Origin: Vreelandella glaciei
Lineage (GTDB): Bacteria; Pseudomonadota; Gammaproteobacteria; Pseudomonadales; Halomonadaceae
Length of the DNA stretch: 64,000 bases
Reading direction: 5' to 3'
NCBI RefSeq assembly: GCF_013415125.1
Contig: NZ_JACCDE010000005.1
Location: 1 to 64,000 of the forward strand
Every line of letters begins with the position of its first letter. Position 1 is the stretch's first letter. The translations under genes were made by a program, and so were the position numbers. The notes under the pieces are model-generated. The model ran no database searches, was not told the origin of the DNA, and worked only from the letters and a program-made list of their open reading frames with translations. Shown piece by piece: positions 18,583 to 27,248 of the stretch.

Positions 18583-18801
18583 TTAAAACGCTTTCTCTAG
18601 CGCAAAACGCGGCTGGGTGTGACCTTCGTTAGTCACCTTTTCAACAAACATGTCGAGCGGGCGCACCCAGAGGCCGTATTCACCGTAAAGGGCACGGTAG
18701 ACTACCAGGGGCTCTTCGCTTTCGCTGTGCTGAGCAGTGCCGAGCACTTCGTAAAGGCTGCCTTTGTAGTGGCGGTAAATACCGGGAACGGGGGCGGTCA
18801 T
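18583..18801 (-). CDS. DUF1653 family protein
   Basis: This 72-residue protein matches DUF1653, a small beta-rich domain. Typical features are PGIYRHYKGSLYEVLGTAQH at the front, EEPLVVYRALYGEYGLWVRP in the middle and MFVEKV near the end. Its function is not established. Its start overlaps the tcdA stop region by four bases, so it is translated with tcdA as part of the truC-tcdA-DUF1653 minus-strand run. Confidence 0.88.
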   Translation of the reverse strand: MTAPVPGIYRHYKGSLYEVLGTAQHSESEEPLVVYRALYGEYGLWVRPLDMFVEKVTNEGHTQPRFALEKAF

Positions 18802-19688
18802 CGGCTCTCCTCTTGAGTGGCGTTTGTGTCGGCTGGCTGGTTGGCTTTTTTGGCGAGGCGCTCGAGCACCTTCGAAGCGGCGACAAAACCAAAGGTGCCG
18901 GTTAAGAAGGTCGCCGCACCAAAGCCCGAAGCGCAGTCCAATCGCGTGGCATCACCACTGCCGGGCTTTTGCAGGCAGACTTCACCGTCGGCGCCGGGAT
19001 AGATCAACTGCTCATCGGAGTAGACACACTCCACCGAGAAGCGCCGTTTGGGATTGCGAGAAAAGCCGTAATCCCGACGCAGCCGCGAGCGTACTTTGGA
19101 TAGTAGCGGGTCGTGCTCTGTGCGGGTGAGATCCGCTACTTGAATGCGCGTGGGGTCGGTTTGTCCACCGGCCGCGCCGGTGACAGTGATGGGCATTTTG
19201 CGTCGCTTACACCAGGCGATCAGCGCGGCCTTGGCGATCACGCTGTCGATGGCATCCACCACGTGATCGGCGTCATCGGGGATACGCTCAGCCAAGTTGG
19301 TGGGCGTCACGAAGGCGGTGTCAGCCACAATCTCGATTTCCGGGGCAATCAAGCGGCAGCGCTCGGCAAGCACTTCCACTTTGGGCTGTCCAATAGTGCC
19401 ATCCAATGCGTGGAGCTGGCGGTTAACGTTGGAAACGCAGACGTCGTCCAGGTCTATCAGCGTTAGCTTGCCAATGCCCGAACGGGCCAGCGCCTCTACC
19501 GTCCAGCTACCCACGCCGCCTACTCCAACCACGACCACATGAGCACGGCGAAATGCCTCTGCAGCGCGCTGACCATACAGGCGGCGAATACCGCCAAAGC
19601 GAAATTCATAATCGCTCGACGCATAGCCACTTGAAGCATGGTCGCTCGATTCTGAAACAGGAGAGATAATGGTCTCATTCAATGACAT
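18798..19688 (-). CDS. tcdA: tRNA threonylcarbamoyladenosine dehydratase TcdA
   Basis: This 296-residue E1-like enzyme (ThiF/MoeB fold; also called CsdL) cyclises t6A37 of ANN-decoding tRNAs to ct6A using ATP. The nucleotide-binding VVVVGVGGVGSW lies at residues 51-62. Further markers are IDLDDVCVSNVNRQ, VDAIDSVIAKAALI and the AGGQTDPTRIQVADL segment, all typical of TcdA. A C-terminal hydrophobic stretch (FGAATFLTGTFGFVAASKVL) is the usual membrane-associating helix. The start at 19688 is preferred over the ATG at 19778 because it follows the truC stop by 10 bases and gives the normal length. Confidence 0.92.
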   Translation of the reverse strand: MSLNETIISPVSESSDHASSGYASSDYEFRFGGIRRLYGQRAAEAFRRAHVVVVGVGGVGSWTVEALARSGIGKLTLIDLDDVCVSNVNRQLHALDGTIGQPKVEVLAERCRLIAPEIEIVADTAFVTPTNLAERIPDDADHVVDAIDSVIAKAALIAWCKRRKMPITVTGAAGGQTDPTRIQVADLTRTEHDPLLSKVRSRLRRDYGFSRNPKRRFSVECVYSDEQLIYPGADGEVCLQKPGSGDATRLDCASGFGAATFLTGTFGFVAASKVLERLAKKANQPADTNATQEESR

Positions 19689-19698
19689 AACGGCAGGC

Positions 19699-20472
19699 TC
19701 ACAGTGCTTGCAAGGCGGAAGGCGTGGCAATGGGCGGCGTTCGCGCGCTATCCGGCGGTAAATGACCCGCCCAGCCAAGCTGATTAAACAGCGCGATCAT
19801 TGTGTCATCCAAGGCACAGCTCAATTGTACACGCTTGTCTAACAGGGGATGGTCAAAAGCCAAATAGGTCGCGGCGAGCAATAAGCGTGGCGCGCCCATC
19901 TGGTCGGCAAAAAAGCGGTTGTGGACACTTTTACCGTGCTTGGCATCGCCAATAATCGGATAGCCCCGCCGCGAGAGGTGACGGCGAATTTGATGGCGGC
20001 GCCCGGTCATCGGCCGCGCTTCCACCAGCGAATAGCGCGCCACCGGATAGCGGTCGACTTGCACCGGCAGTTCAACGCTATCAAGGCGGCGAATATCGGT
20101 CATCGCTGGCATGGCGGGCATTTCCGCCTTGGGGCGTGTGCCATCCTCCTCCCGCAGCGGGTAATCCAAACGTTCGCTTTCCGGCGCTTTACCGCGCACC
20201 ACCGCCAGGTAGCGCTTCTCAACCTGCCGTTCACTAAACGCTTCGCTGAGCAGGCCAGCAACGGCTGAAGATAGCGCAAACACGATCACCCCCGAAGTCG
20301 GTCGATCCAGCCGGTGAACGGGATAGACCCGTTTGCCAAGCTGGTCGCGTAGGCGCTGAAGTAGAAATTCGGTTTCACCACGCGCCAACGCCGAGCGATG
20401 CACCAAAAGCCCTGCTGGCTTATGCACTGCAACGAGATGCTCATCCTGATAGAGGATGTTGAGTGGCGTCAT
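19699..20472 (-). CDS. truC: tRNA pseudouridine(65) synthase TruC
   Basis: This 257-residue RluA-family pseudouridine synthase has the catalytic aspartate in HRLDRPTSGV. The opening ILYQDEHLVAVHKPAGLLVH and the HRSALARGE segment match TruC, which modifies U65 of tRNAs, rather than RluC/RluD, and there is no S4 domain. Other blocks are GRRHQIRRHLSRRGYPIIGD and HGKSVHNRFF. ATG at 20472 is chosen because GGGAG lies four bases upstream; the ATG at 20499 has no such site. It is the first gene of the minus-strand run with tcdA and DUF1653. Confidence 0.88.
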   Translation of the reverse strand: MTPLNILYQDEHLVAVHKPAGLLVHRSALARGETEFLLQRLRDQLGKRVYPVHRLDRPTSGVIVFALSSAVAGLLSEAFSERQVEKRYLAVVRGKAPESERLDYPLREEDGTRPKAEMPAMPAMTDIRRLDSVELPVQVDRYPVARYSLVEARPMTGRRHQIRRHLSRRGYPIIGDAKHGKSVHNRFFADQMGAPRLLLAATYLAFDHPLLDKRVQLSCALDDTMIALFNQLGWAGHLPPDSARTPPIATPSALQAL

Positions 20473-20513
20473 AACGCTCCCTGGAAAAGCTGGCGACAAA
20501 AAAGTCGTTCATT

Positions 20514-20547
20514 ATAAAAACGGCCCGCTATTGTCGTGGCTGGGCCG
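20514..20547 (-). terminator. intrinsic terminator of the lysR gene
   Basis: On the minus strand, CGGCCC (20542-20547) and GGGCCG (20521-20526) form a GC-rich stem followed directly by TTTTTA. It lies about 40 bases past the LysR stop and upstream of truC. Confidence 0.7.
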
Positions 20548-20587
20548 CGAGATGTCATCTTCTCGCTATGCCCTCATCCCCCACCGC

Positions 20588-21553
20588 TTAGTTATGAGGC
20601 GTCTGAATATCAGTCAACACTTGTGGATTTGGTAAAAGCGGTAATTTACCAGGCGGAATGTGCTCTTTAATAAACGCCAAGAAAACCTGAGTGGCACTCG
20701 GTAAGGTTCGATTAGCTAGGGTCTGAACCTCGATAAAGCGTGAATCCATGCCCTGGTCACGAATAGGAATAGCGACCACTCGGTGTTGATGAATGCGATA
20801 ACGAACAGAGATCTCGCCGGCAAGCGCCACCCCTCCTCCCAGCATGGCAAAATTAATTAATGCCTCGGTGTAGTCACTGCTAAAAATGGATTCAAATGCT
20901 AGGTTTTGGCGACTACAGCAGATATCGAACAACTGGCGCAGGGTCGTTTCTGGCGAGGGCAGCGCCAGCGGATAGCGCTGCAGTTGCGCTAACGTTATGT
21001 GTTTTTTTGCAGCTAGTTCATGGTCAGGAGAAACCAGTGCCATAATCGGCGCTGGTTGTCTCAAAGAAACAGTAATATCTGCTTCAGGCTTTAGGCTGAA
21101 GGTAATGCCGATGTCCGCATCGCCCTCCCTGACATGACGGGTCGCCTGTGCAGGTGATCCCACCATCAAGTGAAAATGAATGCCGCTGTAGCGCTTTCGA
21201 AAAGCCGCAATGGCTGCGGGCAAAAAATCCACGGCAAACCCTTCTGAGCTGGCGAGACGCACCTTGCCACGCTGTAATCCCCGCAGTGCCAGGATTTCAC
21301 TGCCTATTCGGTCGGCTTCCAGCTGCATATGGCGGGCATGTACCGCCAATAGCTCGCCTGAAGCACTCGGTACCATGCCACGCGCTCGGCGTTCGAACAG
21401 CAACGTGTCCAATTCACTTTCGAGCCGGGCTATCTGTCGGCTGATCGCCGAGGGCGCCACATTTAACTTGCCCGAGGCTTCACTAATGGAGCCGCAGCGA
21501 ACCACTTCTAAAAAATAACGTAACGCGGTTTCTTGTAGCACCCGTGGATTCAT
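20588..21553 (-). CDS. LysR-family transcriptional regulator
   Basis: This 321-residue LysR-type regulator has a winged HTH at about residues 10-65 (LRYFLEVVRCGSISEASGKL, then NVAPSAISRQIARLESELDT). A periplasmic-binding-like effector domain from about residue 90 is marked by VRLASSEGFAVDFLPAAIAA and DADIGITFS. ATG at 21553 is preferred because GGAGG lies five bases upstream; the ATG at 21622 has none. It diverges from the peptide ABC transporter genes across about 180 bases, so it probably controls that locus. The inducer is unknown; a peptide or amino acid is a reasonable guess from context. Confidence 0.9.
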   Translation of the reverse strand: MNPRVLQETALRYFLEVVRCGSISEASGKLNVAPSAISRQIARLESELDTLLFERRARGMVPSASGELLAVHARHMQLEADRIGSEILALRGLQRGKVRLASSEGFAVDFLPAAIAAFRKRYSGIHFHLMVGSPAQATRHVREGDADIGITFSLKPEADITVSLRQPAPIMALVSPDHELAAKKHITLAQLQRYPLALPSPETTLRQLFDICCSRQNLAFESIFSSDYTEALINFAMLGGGVALAGEISVRYRIHQHRVVAIPIRDQGMDSRFIEVQTLANRTLPSATQVFLAFIKEHIPPGKLPLLPNPQVLTDIQTPHN

Positions 21554-21735
21554 TGTGCCTCCCTTCTCCATCAGAATTGCCAAAACGGCAATGATAAGTT
21601 CTAAACATTGCACTGGTGGCATGACTGATTAATAGCTTAGTTTTAATTCAAGGCGGCGGCTCATCTAAAAAACAAGAAGCCCTGCCAGTACGCCAAACGC
21701 TCATAACCTTCTCTTATTAAAAAACGAGGTATGGC

Positions 21736-23253
21736 ATGCACACACCTAGAACTCTTTGTTGCGTTACGTCACTTGCTTTACTCAGCATCGCGACACCTGC
21801 TTTAGCAGGCAAGGCCAACGATACACTGGTCTATGCCTCTGATAGCGAGCCTGAAAACGTTAGCCCCTACCACAATAATCTGCGTGAAGGCGTTATCCTC
21901 GCCCATTTGGCTTGGGATACGCTGATCTACCGTAACCCGCAAACCAACGAGTATGAGCCGCGTCTGGCCACCGAATGGGAATGGGCAGATGATAAGACCC
22001 TCGATCTTGTCCTGCGCGAAGGCGTGACCTTTCACAACGGCGAGGCCTTCAACGCCGACGATGTGGCATTTACCTTTAACTATGCGGTATCCCCCGAATC
22101 ACGGGTAGTAACGCGACAAAATGTTGACTGGATCGAAAGTGTTGAGAAGCTTGATGAGTATCACGTTCGCATTCACCTTAAAGAACCTTTCCCCGCCGCC
22201 CTCGAGTACCTTTCCGGCCCGATGCCAATTTATCCCGATGAGTATTTCCAGGAAGTGGGTATCGAGGGTTTTAGTCGTGAGCCCGTAGGTACCGGCCCTT
22301 ACCGGATAACCAACGTCCGCCCTGGCGACGGCGTCAGCCTGACACGCTTTGATGACTACTTTGCCGACAGCCCGATTGGCCAGCCGGAAATAGCAAACAT
22401 CGAGTTCAAAGCGATTGCCGATGCGGACTCACGCATGGCGCAGTTAATGTCAGGACAAGTCGACTGGATTTGGCGCGTGCCGTCGGATCAAGCTGAATCG
22501 CTGGGGAGCATGCCACAGCTCAGCGTGCTAGGCGGCGAGACCATGCGGGTCGGCTATATCGGCTTGGATGCCGCCATGCGGGAAGAGTCGCCGTTAAATG
22601 ATATCCGCGTGCGTCAGGCCATTAACCACGCCATGAACCGGGAAGGCTTGGCTAATGATCTAGTGCGCGGTGGCAGCCAGCCTCTTTATGCCCCCTGCTT
22701 TCCCACCCAGTTTGGCTGTGAAACAGAGAACGTCATCGAGTATGAGTACGACCCCGAAAAAGCCCGCGAACTACTCGCCGAGGCGGGTTACGCCGACGGC
22801 TTTGATATTGACCTTCACGCCTACCGTGAACGGGATTACGCCGAAGCAATGATTGGCGACCTGCGTGCAGTGGGCATTAATGCCAACCTGCGCTTTATGA
22901 CCTCCCCCGCGTTGTTGGAGCTTCAGCGCAACGGTCAAACCGATATGGCTTTCAAAGCCTGGGGTTCCTTCTCTATTAACGATGTATCGGCTTTCGTTAG
23001 CGTCTATTTCACAGGCGGCATTGACGATCTCTGGCAGGACGCCCAGGTGCAGGAGTGGCTACAAGTCGCCGATACCTCGGTAGATCCTGATGTGCGCTTA
23101 GAGCACTACCAAAAAGCATTCGCCCGCATTTCCGAGCAAGCGTACTGGGCGCCGCTGTTCTCCTACTCCACCTATTACGCTCACACCGCTGATCTCGACT
23201 TCACCGCCTACCCTGACGAACTCCCCCGTTTCTACGAGGCGAGCTGGAAGTAA
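21736..23253 (+). CDS. peptide ABC transporter substrate-binding protein (SBP_bac_5)
   Basis: This 505-residue periplasmic binding protein belongs to the DppA/OppA class (SBP family 5). A signal peptide ends near PALAG (residues 21-25). The signature LATEWEWADDKTLDLVLREG and VTFHNGEAFNADDVAFTFNY blocks follow, then GTGPYRI and the C-terminal AYWAPLFSYSTYYAH. It delivers short peptides or related solutes to the two permeases encoded next. The surface is acidic (many Asp/Glu), as in halophile exported proteins. It opens the operon opposite the LysR gene, and an AAACGAGGT ribosome-binding site precedes the ATG. A stem-loop separates it from the first permease gene. Confidence 0.92.
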   Translation: MHTPRTLCCVTSLALLSIATPALAGKANDTLVYASDSEPENVSPYHNNLREGVILAHLAWDTLIYRNPQTNEYEPRLATEWEWADDKTLDLVLREGVTFHNGEAFNADDVAFTFNYAVSPESRVVTRQNVDWIESVEKLDEYHVRIHLKEPFPAALEYLSGPMPIYPDEYFQEVGIEGFSREPVGTGPYRITNVRPGDGVSLTRFDDYFADSPIGQPEIANIEFKAIADADSRMAQLMSGQVDWIWRVPSDQAESLGSMPQLSVLGGETMRVGYIGLDAAMREESPLNDIRVRQAINHAMNREGLANDLVRGGSQPLYAPCFPTQFGCETENVIEYEYDPEKARELLAEAGYADGFDIDLHAYRERDYAEAMIGDLRAVGINANLRFMTSPALLELQRNGQTDMAFKAWGSFSINDVSAFVSVYFTGGIDDLWQDAQVQEWLQVADTSVDPDVRLEHYQKAFARISEQAYWAPLFSYSTYYAHTADLDFTAYPDELPRFYEASWK

Positions 23254-23276
23254 CGGCGCCTGATCGACTTAACGGC

Positions 23277-23300
23277 AGCCGTGGCAATCTCGCCACGGCT
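23277..23300 (+). promoter_or_regulatory. intercistronic stem-loop after the binding-protein gene
   Basis: A perfect 9-bp stem, AGCCGTGGC (23277-23285) and GCCACGGCT (23292-23300), has a 6-base loop. No T-run follows, so it is not a normal terminator. Such hairpins commonly protect binding-protein mRNA and let it outnumber the permease transcript. Confidence 0.6.
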
Positions 23301-23329
23301 CGCTTTCCGCAGCGAGGGAGTGATGCTTT

Positions 23330-24247
23330 ATGTGGGCATTTGTTTTCAAGCGCACGCTGATAGCCCTTAGCGTCGCGCTGACTATTTCGGTGCTCTGCTT
23401 TAGTCTGCTGCAGCTCTCAGGGGACTTGGCGCTTTCCATAGGCGGCCCCGAGGCCACCGCTGAACAGGTTGAGCAAATCCGCGTTGAGTACGGTCTGGAT
23501 CGCCCGGTGCTTGAGCAATTTACCACGTGGCTATGGGGGGCGGTTCAGCTCGATTTTGGGCGCTCTTACTACTATCAGAGCGAGGTCATGGATCTGGTGG
23601 TCGAGCGCCTACCGGTAACGATGACCCTAGGAATATTAGCGTTGGCGATTGCGCTAGGCGTGTCTATTCCCCTCGGCGTTGTGGCCGCGCTGAAGCGCGG
23701 CAGTTGGATAGACCGCACGGCCATGGCGATTGCGGTTACCGGCCAGGCAATGCCCAACTTCTGGTTTGGCTTAACGCTAATCATCCTGTTTGCCGTCAAG
23801 TTACAGTGGTTTCCTGCGGCGGGTAGCGATAGCTGGCAAGGCTTTGTACTGCCCGCCGTAGCGCTGGGCTATTACGCCACCCCCGCCATGATGCGGCTAA
23901 CCCGCAGCGGCATGCTGGAAGTCCTGGAGGCAGACTACATCCGCACCGCACGGGCCAAGGGGCTGCGCACCGGCACGGTGATCTTCAAACACGCGCTACG
24001 CAATGCAGTGATTCCGGTGGTGGCGCTGGCCGCTGTGGAGCTGGGATTTATGCTCGGCGGTTCGGTGGTCATCGAGACCGTCTTTTCGCTGCGCGGGCTG
24101 GGGCAACTGGCCTGGAACGCGATTTCCCGCAATGACTACCCGGTGGTTCAAGCCATCGTCCTGATCATTGCGCTGTTCTATATCGTGCTGACGCTGCTTG
24201 CCGACATTCTCAACGCAGTTTTAGACCCACGCCTACGCGCGCGCTAA
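23330..24247 (+). CDS. peptide ABC transporter permease (DppB/OppB-like)
   Basis: This 305-residue inner-membrane permease is of the DppB class. TM1 lies at residues 6-28 and is followed by the DppB-type periplasmic segment ending in GLDRPVLEQFTTWLWGAVQ. The BPD_transp_1 domain has about five further TM segments. The coupling EAA-type loop is visible at DYIRTARAKGL, about residues 203-213. The C-terminal ETVFSLRGLGQLAWNAISRN is typical of the family. It is followed 11 bases later by its partner permease and is preceded by GGGAG. Confidence 0.92.
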   Translation: MWAFVFKRTLIALSVALTISVLCFSLLQLSGDLALSIGGPEATAEQVEQIRVEYGLDRPVLEQFTTWLWGAVQLDFGRSYYYQSEVMDLVVERLPVTMTLGILALAIALGVSIPLGVVAALKRGSWIDRTAMAIAVTGQAMPNFWFGLTLIILFAVKLQWFPAAGSDSWQGFVLPAVALGYYATPAMMRLTRSGMLEVLEADYIRTARAKGLRTGTVIFKHALRNAVIPVVALAAVELGFMLGGSVVIETVFSLRGLGQLAWNAISRNDYPVVQAIVLIIALFYIVLTLLADILNAVLDPRLRAR

Positions 24248-24258
24248 CGGAGAACACC

Positions 24259-25167
24259 ATGGCACACACCCTTTCCCCGCCGGTGGCGGCAGAGCAACAC
24301 TTCGTCGGCAGTTGGCAATCGCGTTTACTGCGCAGCACGCTCAATAACCGCAACTTAACCATAGGATTATTGATCATTACTTCACTAGGGTTGGTGGCGC
24401 TTCTGGCCCCTTGGCTAGCCCCCCATGATCCCTATTTACAGAACACCGCTAACCGCATGGTGCCACCTATTTGGCACGAAACCGGTAGCTGGACGCACCC
24501 ATTAGGCACCGACCGCCTCGGCCGTGACTACCTGAGCCGACTGATTTATGGCACCCGGATTTCACTCTTTATCGGGCTAGTGGTTGCGCTGATTTCAGGG
24601 CTGATTGGCACCACTCTTGGCGTGCTGGCAGGTTACTTCGGCGGTCGCGTCGATGCCGTAGTGAGTTACCTGCTCACCACTCGCCTGGCCATGCCCGTGG
24701 TGTTAGTGGCGCTGGCCATGGCTTCGCTGATGGGGGGATCTATGCTGAGCGTTACGCTGCTACTGGGGCTGCTGCTGTGGGATCGCTTTGCGGTCGTTGC
24801 CCGCTCGGCGACTCAGCAATTGCGCGATGCTGAGTATGTGCAGGCAGCCCAGGCACTGGGCTGCTCGCTGCCGTATATTTTACTGCGCGAAGTGCTGCCC
24901 AATATCGCTGGCGCGTTGATTGTGGTCGCCACGCTTGAGGTCGCCAACGCCATTTTGCTCGAAGCAACGCTGTCGTTTCTGGGCATGGGCGTGCAGCCAC
25001 CATCCCCCTCCTGGGGGCTGATGATCGCCGAAGGCAAAGCCTATATGTTCTTCCAACCCTGGGTGATTACGATTCCCGGCAGCGCACTATTTATTCTAGT
25101 GCTGTCGATTAACTTGCTAGGCGATGGACTGCGTGACCTCAGCGCACCAGGAGGCCGCAATGAGTAA
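24259..25167 (+). CDS. peptide ABC transporter permease (DppC/OppC-like)
   Basis: This 302-residue inner-membrane permease is of the DppC class, partner of the DppB-like protein. An N-terminal cytoplasmic stretch is followed by TM1 (about residues 35-57). The family motif HPLGTDRLGRDYLSRLIYGT follows, then the transmembrane domain with the EAA-type coupling loop AEYVQAAQALGCS and the end block SWGLMIAEGKAYMF. The stop overlaps the start of the first ATPase gene by eight bases, showing tight operon organisation. Confidence 0.92.
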   Translation: MAHTLSPPVAAEQHFVGSWQSRLLRSTLNNRNLTIGLLIITSLGLVALLAPWLAPHDPYLQNTANRMVPPIWHETGSWTHPLGTDRLGRDYLSRLIYGTRISLFIGLVVALISGLIGTTLGVLAGYFGGRVDAVVSYLLTTRLAMPVVLVALAMASLMGGSMLSVTLLLGLLLWDRFAVVARSATQQLRDAEYVQAAQALGCSLPYILLREVLPNIAGALIVVATLEVANAILLEATLSFLGMGVQPPSPSWGLMIAEGKAYMFFQPWVITIPGSALFILVLSINLLGDGLRDLSAPGGRNE

Positions 25168-26209
25168 TCTCTCCTCAGCTGAGCGCTCAACAGCGCCAGT
25201 CTCACCACTACTCACCGTAAAACAGCTACGTGTCGACTTGCCAGTAGCAAAAGGCACGCTTCACGCCGTACGGGGAATCGACTTTCACGTTGAACGGGGT
25301 GAAATGCTCTGTCTGGTGGGCGAATCGGGCTGTGGTAAATCCATGACCTCGCTGGCATTAATGGGCCTACTGCCACGCAAGGCGCAGGTAAACGCCGACT
25401 GTCTCGACTTTGACGGCGTTGATCTGCTGACGGTTTCCGATCGCGAGCGCAGCAACCTGCGCGGTGCGCGCATGGCGATGATTTTCCAAGAGCCCATGAC
25501 CGCTCTCAACCCCGCCTACACGCTGGGCAATCAGCTATGCGAAGCCTTGCGCCGTCATCAGCGTGTATCGCGTAAAGCGGCCCATGACCGCGCCCTCTAT
25601 TTACTCGAACGGGTAGGTATCAGCGCCGCCGAAGAGCGTATGCGCCAATACCCCCACCAGCTGTCTGGCGGGCTGCGCCAACGGGTCATGATCGCCATGG
25701 CGCTAATGTGCGAACCCGATTTGATCATTGCCGATGAGCCCACCACGGCCTTGGACGTTACTATTCAGGCGCAAATCCTGCACCTGCTGCGCGACCTGCA
25801 ACAGGAGTTTGGCACGGCGGTTATCTTCATCACCCACGACCTGGGCGTCGTCGCGCGCATCGCCGATCGTGTTGCCGTGATGTATGCCGGTGAAGTGATT
25901 GAAACCGCCTCTGCCCAGGCGCTCTTTCAAGCCCCTAGCCACCCCTACACCCAAGGATTACTGCGCTGCATACCGACACCCGGCAAAACGCTGCCGGGCA
26001 GCCGCTTACAGGCTATTCCAGGGGTAGTGCCCAACTTGGTAGAGAAAGTTGACGGCTGCGCCTTTTGTAATCGCTGCGACCAAGCGGATGAGCTTTGTCA
26101 CACCACACCGCCCTTGCAAACTGTCGCAGATGGTCACTTGTCGCGCTGTCACTTTGCCCACCAGTTGGCAAATCCGGCAACGATAAACGCTCAGGAGGTA
26201 ACGCTATGA
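25160..26209 (+). CDS. peptide ABC transporter ATP-binding protein (DppD-like)
   Basis: This 349-residue ATPase is of the DppD/OppD class. Walker A is GESGCGKS (about residues 55-62), the Q-loop is [12 protein letters not shown], the signature is LSGGLRQRV and Walker B is [12 protein letters not shown], with the switch His in ITHDLG. The C-terminal oligopeptide-binding extension contains the Cys-rich [14 protein letters not shown] segment; Cys clusters there are normal in this family. The ATG at 25160 is chosen because AGGAGG lies five bases upstream. The stop overlaps the next start (ATGA). Confidence 0.92.
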   Translation: MSNLSSAERSTAPVSPLLTVKQLRVDLPVAKGTLHAVRGIDFHVERGEMLCLVGESGCGKSMTSLALMGLLPRKAQVNADCLDFDGVDLLTVSDRERSNLRGARMAMIFQEPMTALNPAYTLGNQLCEALRRHQRVSRKAAHDRALYLLERVGISAAEERMRQYPHQLSGGLRQRVMIAMALMCEPDLIIADEPTTALDVTIQAQILHLLRDLQQEFGTAVIFITHDLGVVARIADRVAVMYAGEVIETASAQALFQAPSHPYTQGLLRCIPTPGKTLPGSRLQAIPGVVPNLVEKVDGCAFCNRCDQADELCHTTPPLQTVADGHLSRCHFAHQLANPATINAQEVTL

Positions 26210-27210
26210 GCAGTGCCGCAAACCATTTTAAGCCGCTTGCCCTGGAGCTCTGCGCGCTATCCAAAACATTTAAACTGGGCGGCGGCATGCTGCATAAGAG
26301 TCAAACCTTAACAGCCGTCAATAATGTATCGCTGCGCGTTCCCCGCGGTCAGGTGATGGGGCTGGTGGGCGAATCGGGCTGTGGCAAAAGCACCCTAGCC
26401 AAAATACTGCTAGGGCTCACGCCCCCAAGCGAAGGTGATGTACTGATCAACGGCAAAGCAATTGTCAATGCTAATCAAAAAGCGCTTGCCCGGCATATAC
26501 AGCCGATTTTCCAAGACCCTTACTCATCGCTTAACCCGCGCCAACGAATTGCCCAAATCGTTGGCTTGCCGCTGCGCATTCATGGCATTGGCACCCAGAA
26601 GGAGCAGGCAGCCAAAGTCGATGAAATGCTGGAGCTGGTTGGCCTGCCCAAACGCGCCGCCCAGCAATACCCAGGGCAAATGTCTGGCGGGCAGCGTCAG
26701 CGGGTGGCGATTGCCCGGGCGCTTATTATGCGCCCTGACTTGGTGATTTGTGACGAACCCACCTCCGCCCTGGATGTGTCAGTTCAAGCCCAAATCCTCA
26801 ACCTCTTGCTCGACCTTAAGGATGAGTTTGGTCTTACCTACCTGTTTATTAGTCACGACCTCGCCGTGGTGGAGCATCTGGCGGACCGGCTCGCAGTGAT
26901 GTACCTGGGTAAGATTGTCGAAGAAGGAACTCGTGAACAAATCTTCACCGCTCCTCGCCACCCTTACACCCAAGCGCTGCTGGCATCCGCTCTGACACCA
27001 GAGCCCGGCTTAGGCGTGCCTGATATCGGTCTTGGGGCAGGACAACCCGACCCAACACGACCTCCATCAGGATGCGCTTTCCACCCTCGATGCCCCATAG
27101 CACAGCCCCAGTGCTCAGAGCAGTCGCCAAAGCTAACCGACCTTATTCAAAGTGCAGCCCAAGGCACTACTCAGCCTAATCATCCACGCGTCGCCTGCCA
27201 TTTTGCCTAA
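26206..27210 (+). CDS. peptide ABC transporter ATP-binding protein (DppF-like)
   Basis: This 334-residue ATPase is of the DppF/OppF class, pairing with the DppD-like subunit. Walker A is GESGCGKST, the Q-loop is PIFQDPYSSLNPRQRI, the signature is MSGGQRQRVAIARAL and Walker B is LVICDEPTSALD, with the switch in ISHDLAVV. The C-terminal extension carries PSGCAFHPRCPIAQPQC, the family cysteine motif. AGGAGG precedes the ATG at 26206, which overlaps the preceding stop. It is followed 38 bases later by the first peptidase gene, so imported peptides are probably hydrolysed by the products of the same transcript. Confidence 0.92.
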   Translation: MSSAANHFKPLALELCALSKTFKLGGGMLHKSQTLTAVNNVSLRVPRGQVMGLVGESGCGKSTLAKILLGLTPPSEGDVLINGKAIVNANQKALARHIQPIFQDPYSSLNPRQRIAQIVGLPLRIHGIGTQKEQAAKVDEMLELVGLPKRAAQQYPGQMSGGQRQRVAIARALIMRPDLVICDEPTSALDVSVQAQILNLLLDLKDEFGLTYLFISHDLAVVEHLADRLAVMYLGKIVEEGTREQIFTAPRHPYTQALLASALTPEPGLGVPDIGLGAGQPDPTRPPSGCAFHPRCPIAQPQCSEQSPKLTDLIQSAAQGTTQPNHPRVACHFA

Positions 27211-27248
27211 ACACTCTTACTGAACGCCTAATACTCAGAGGGATATTT

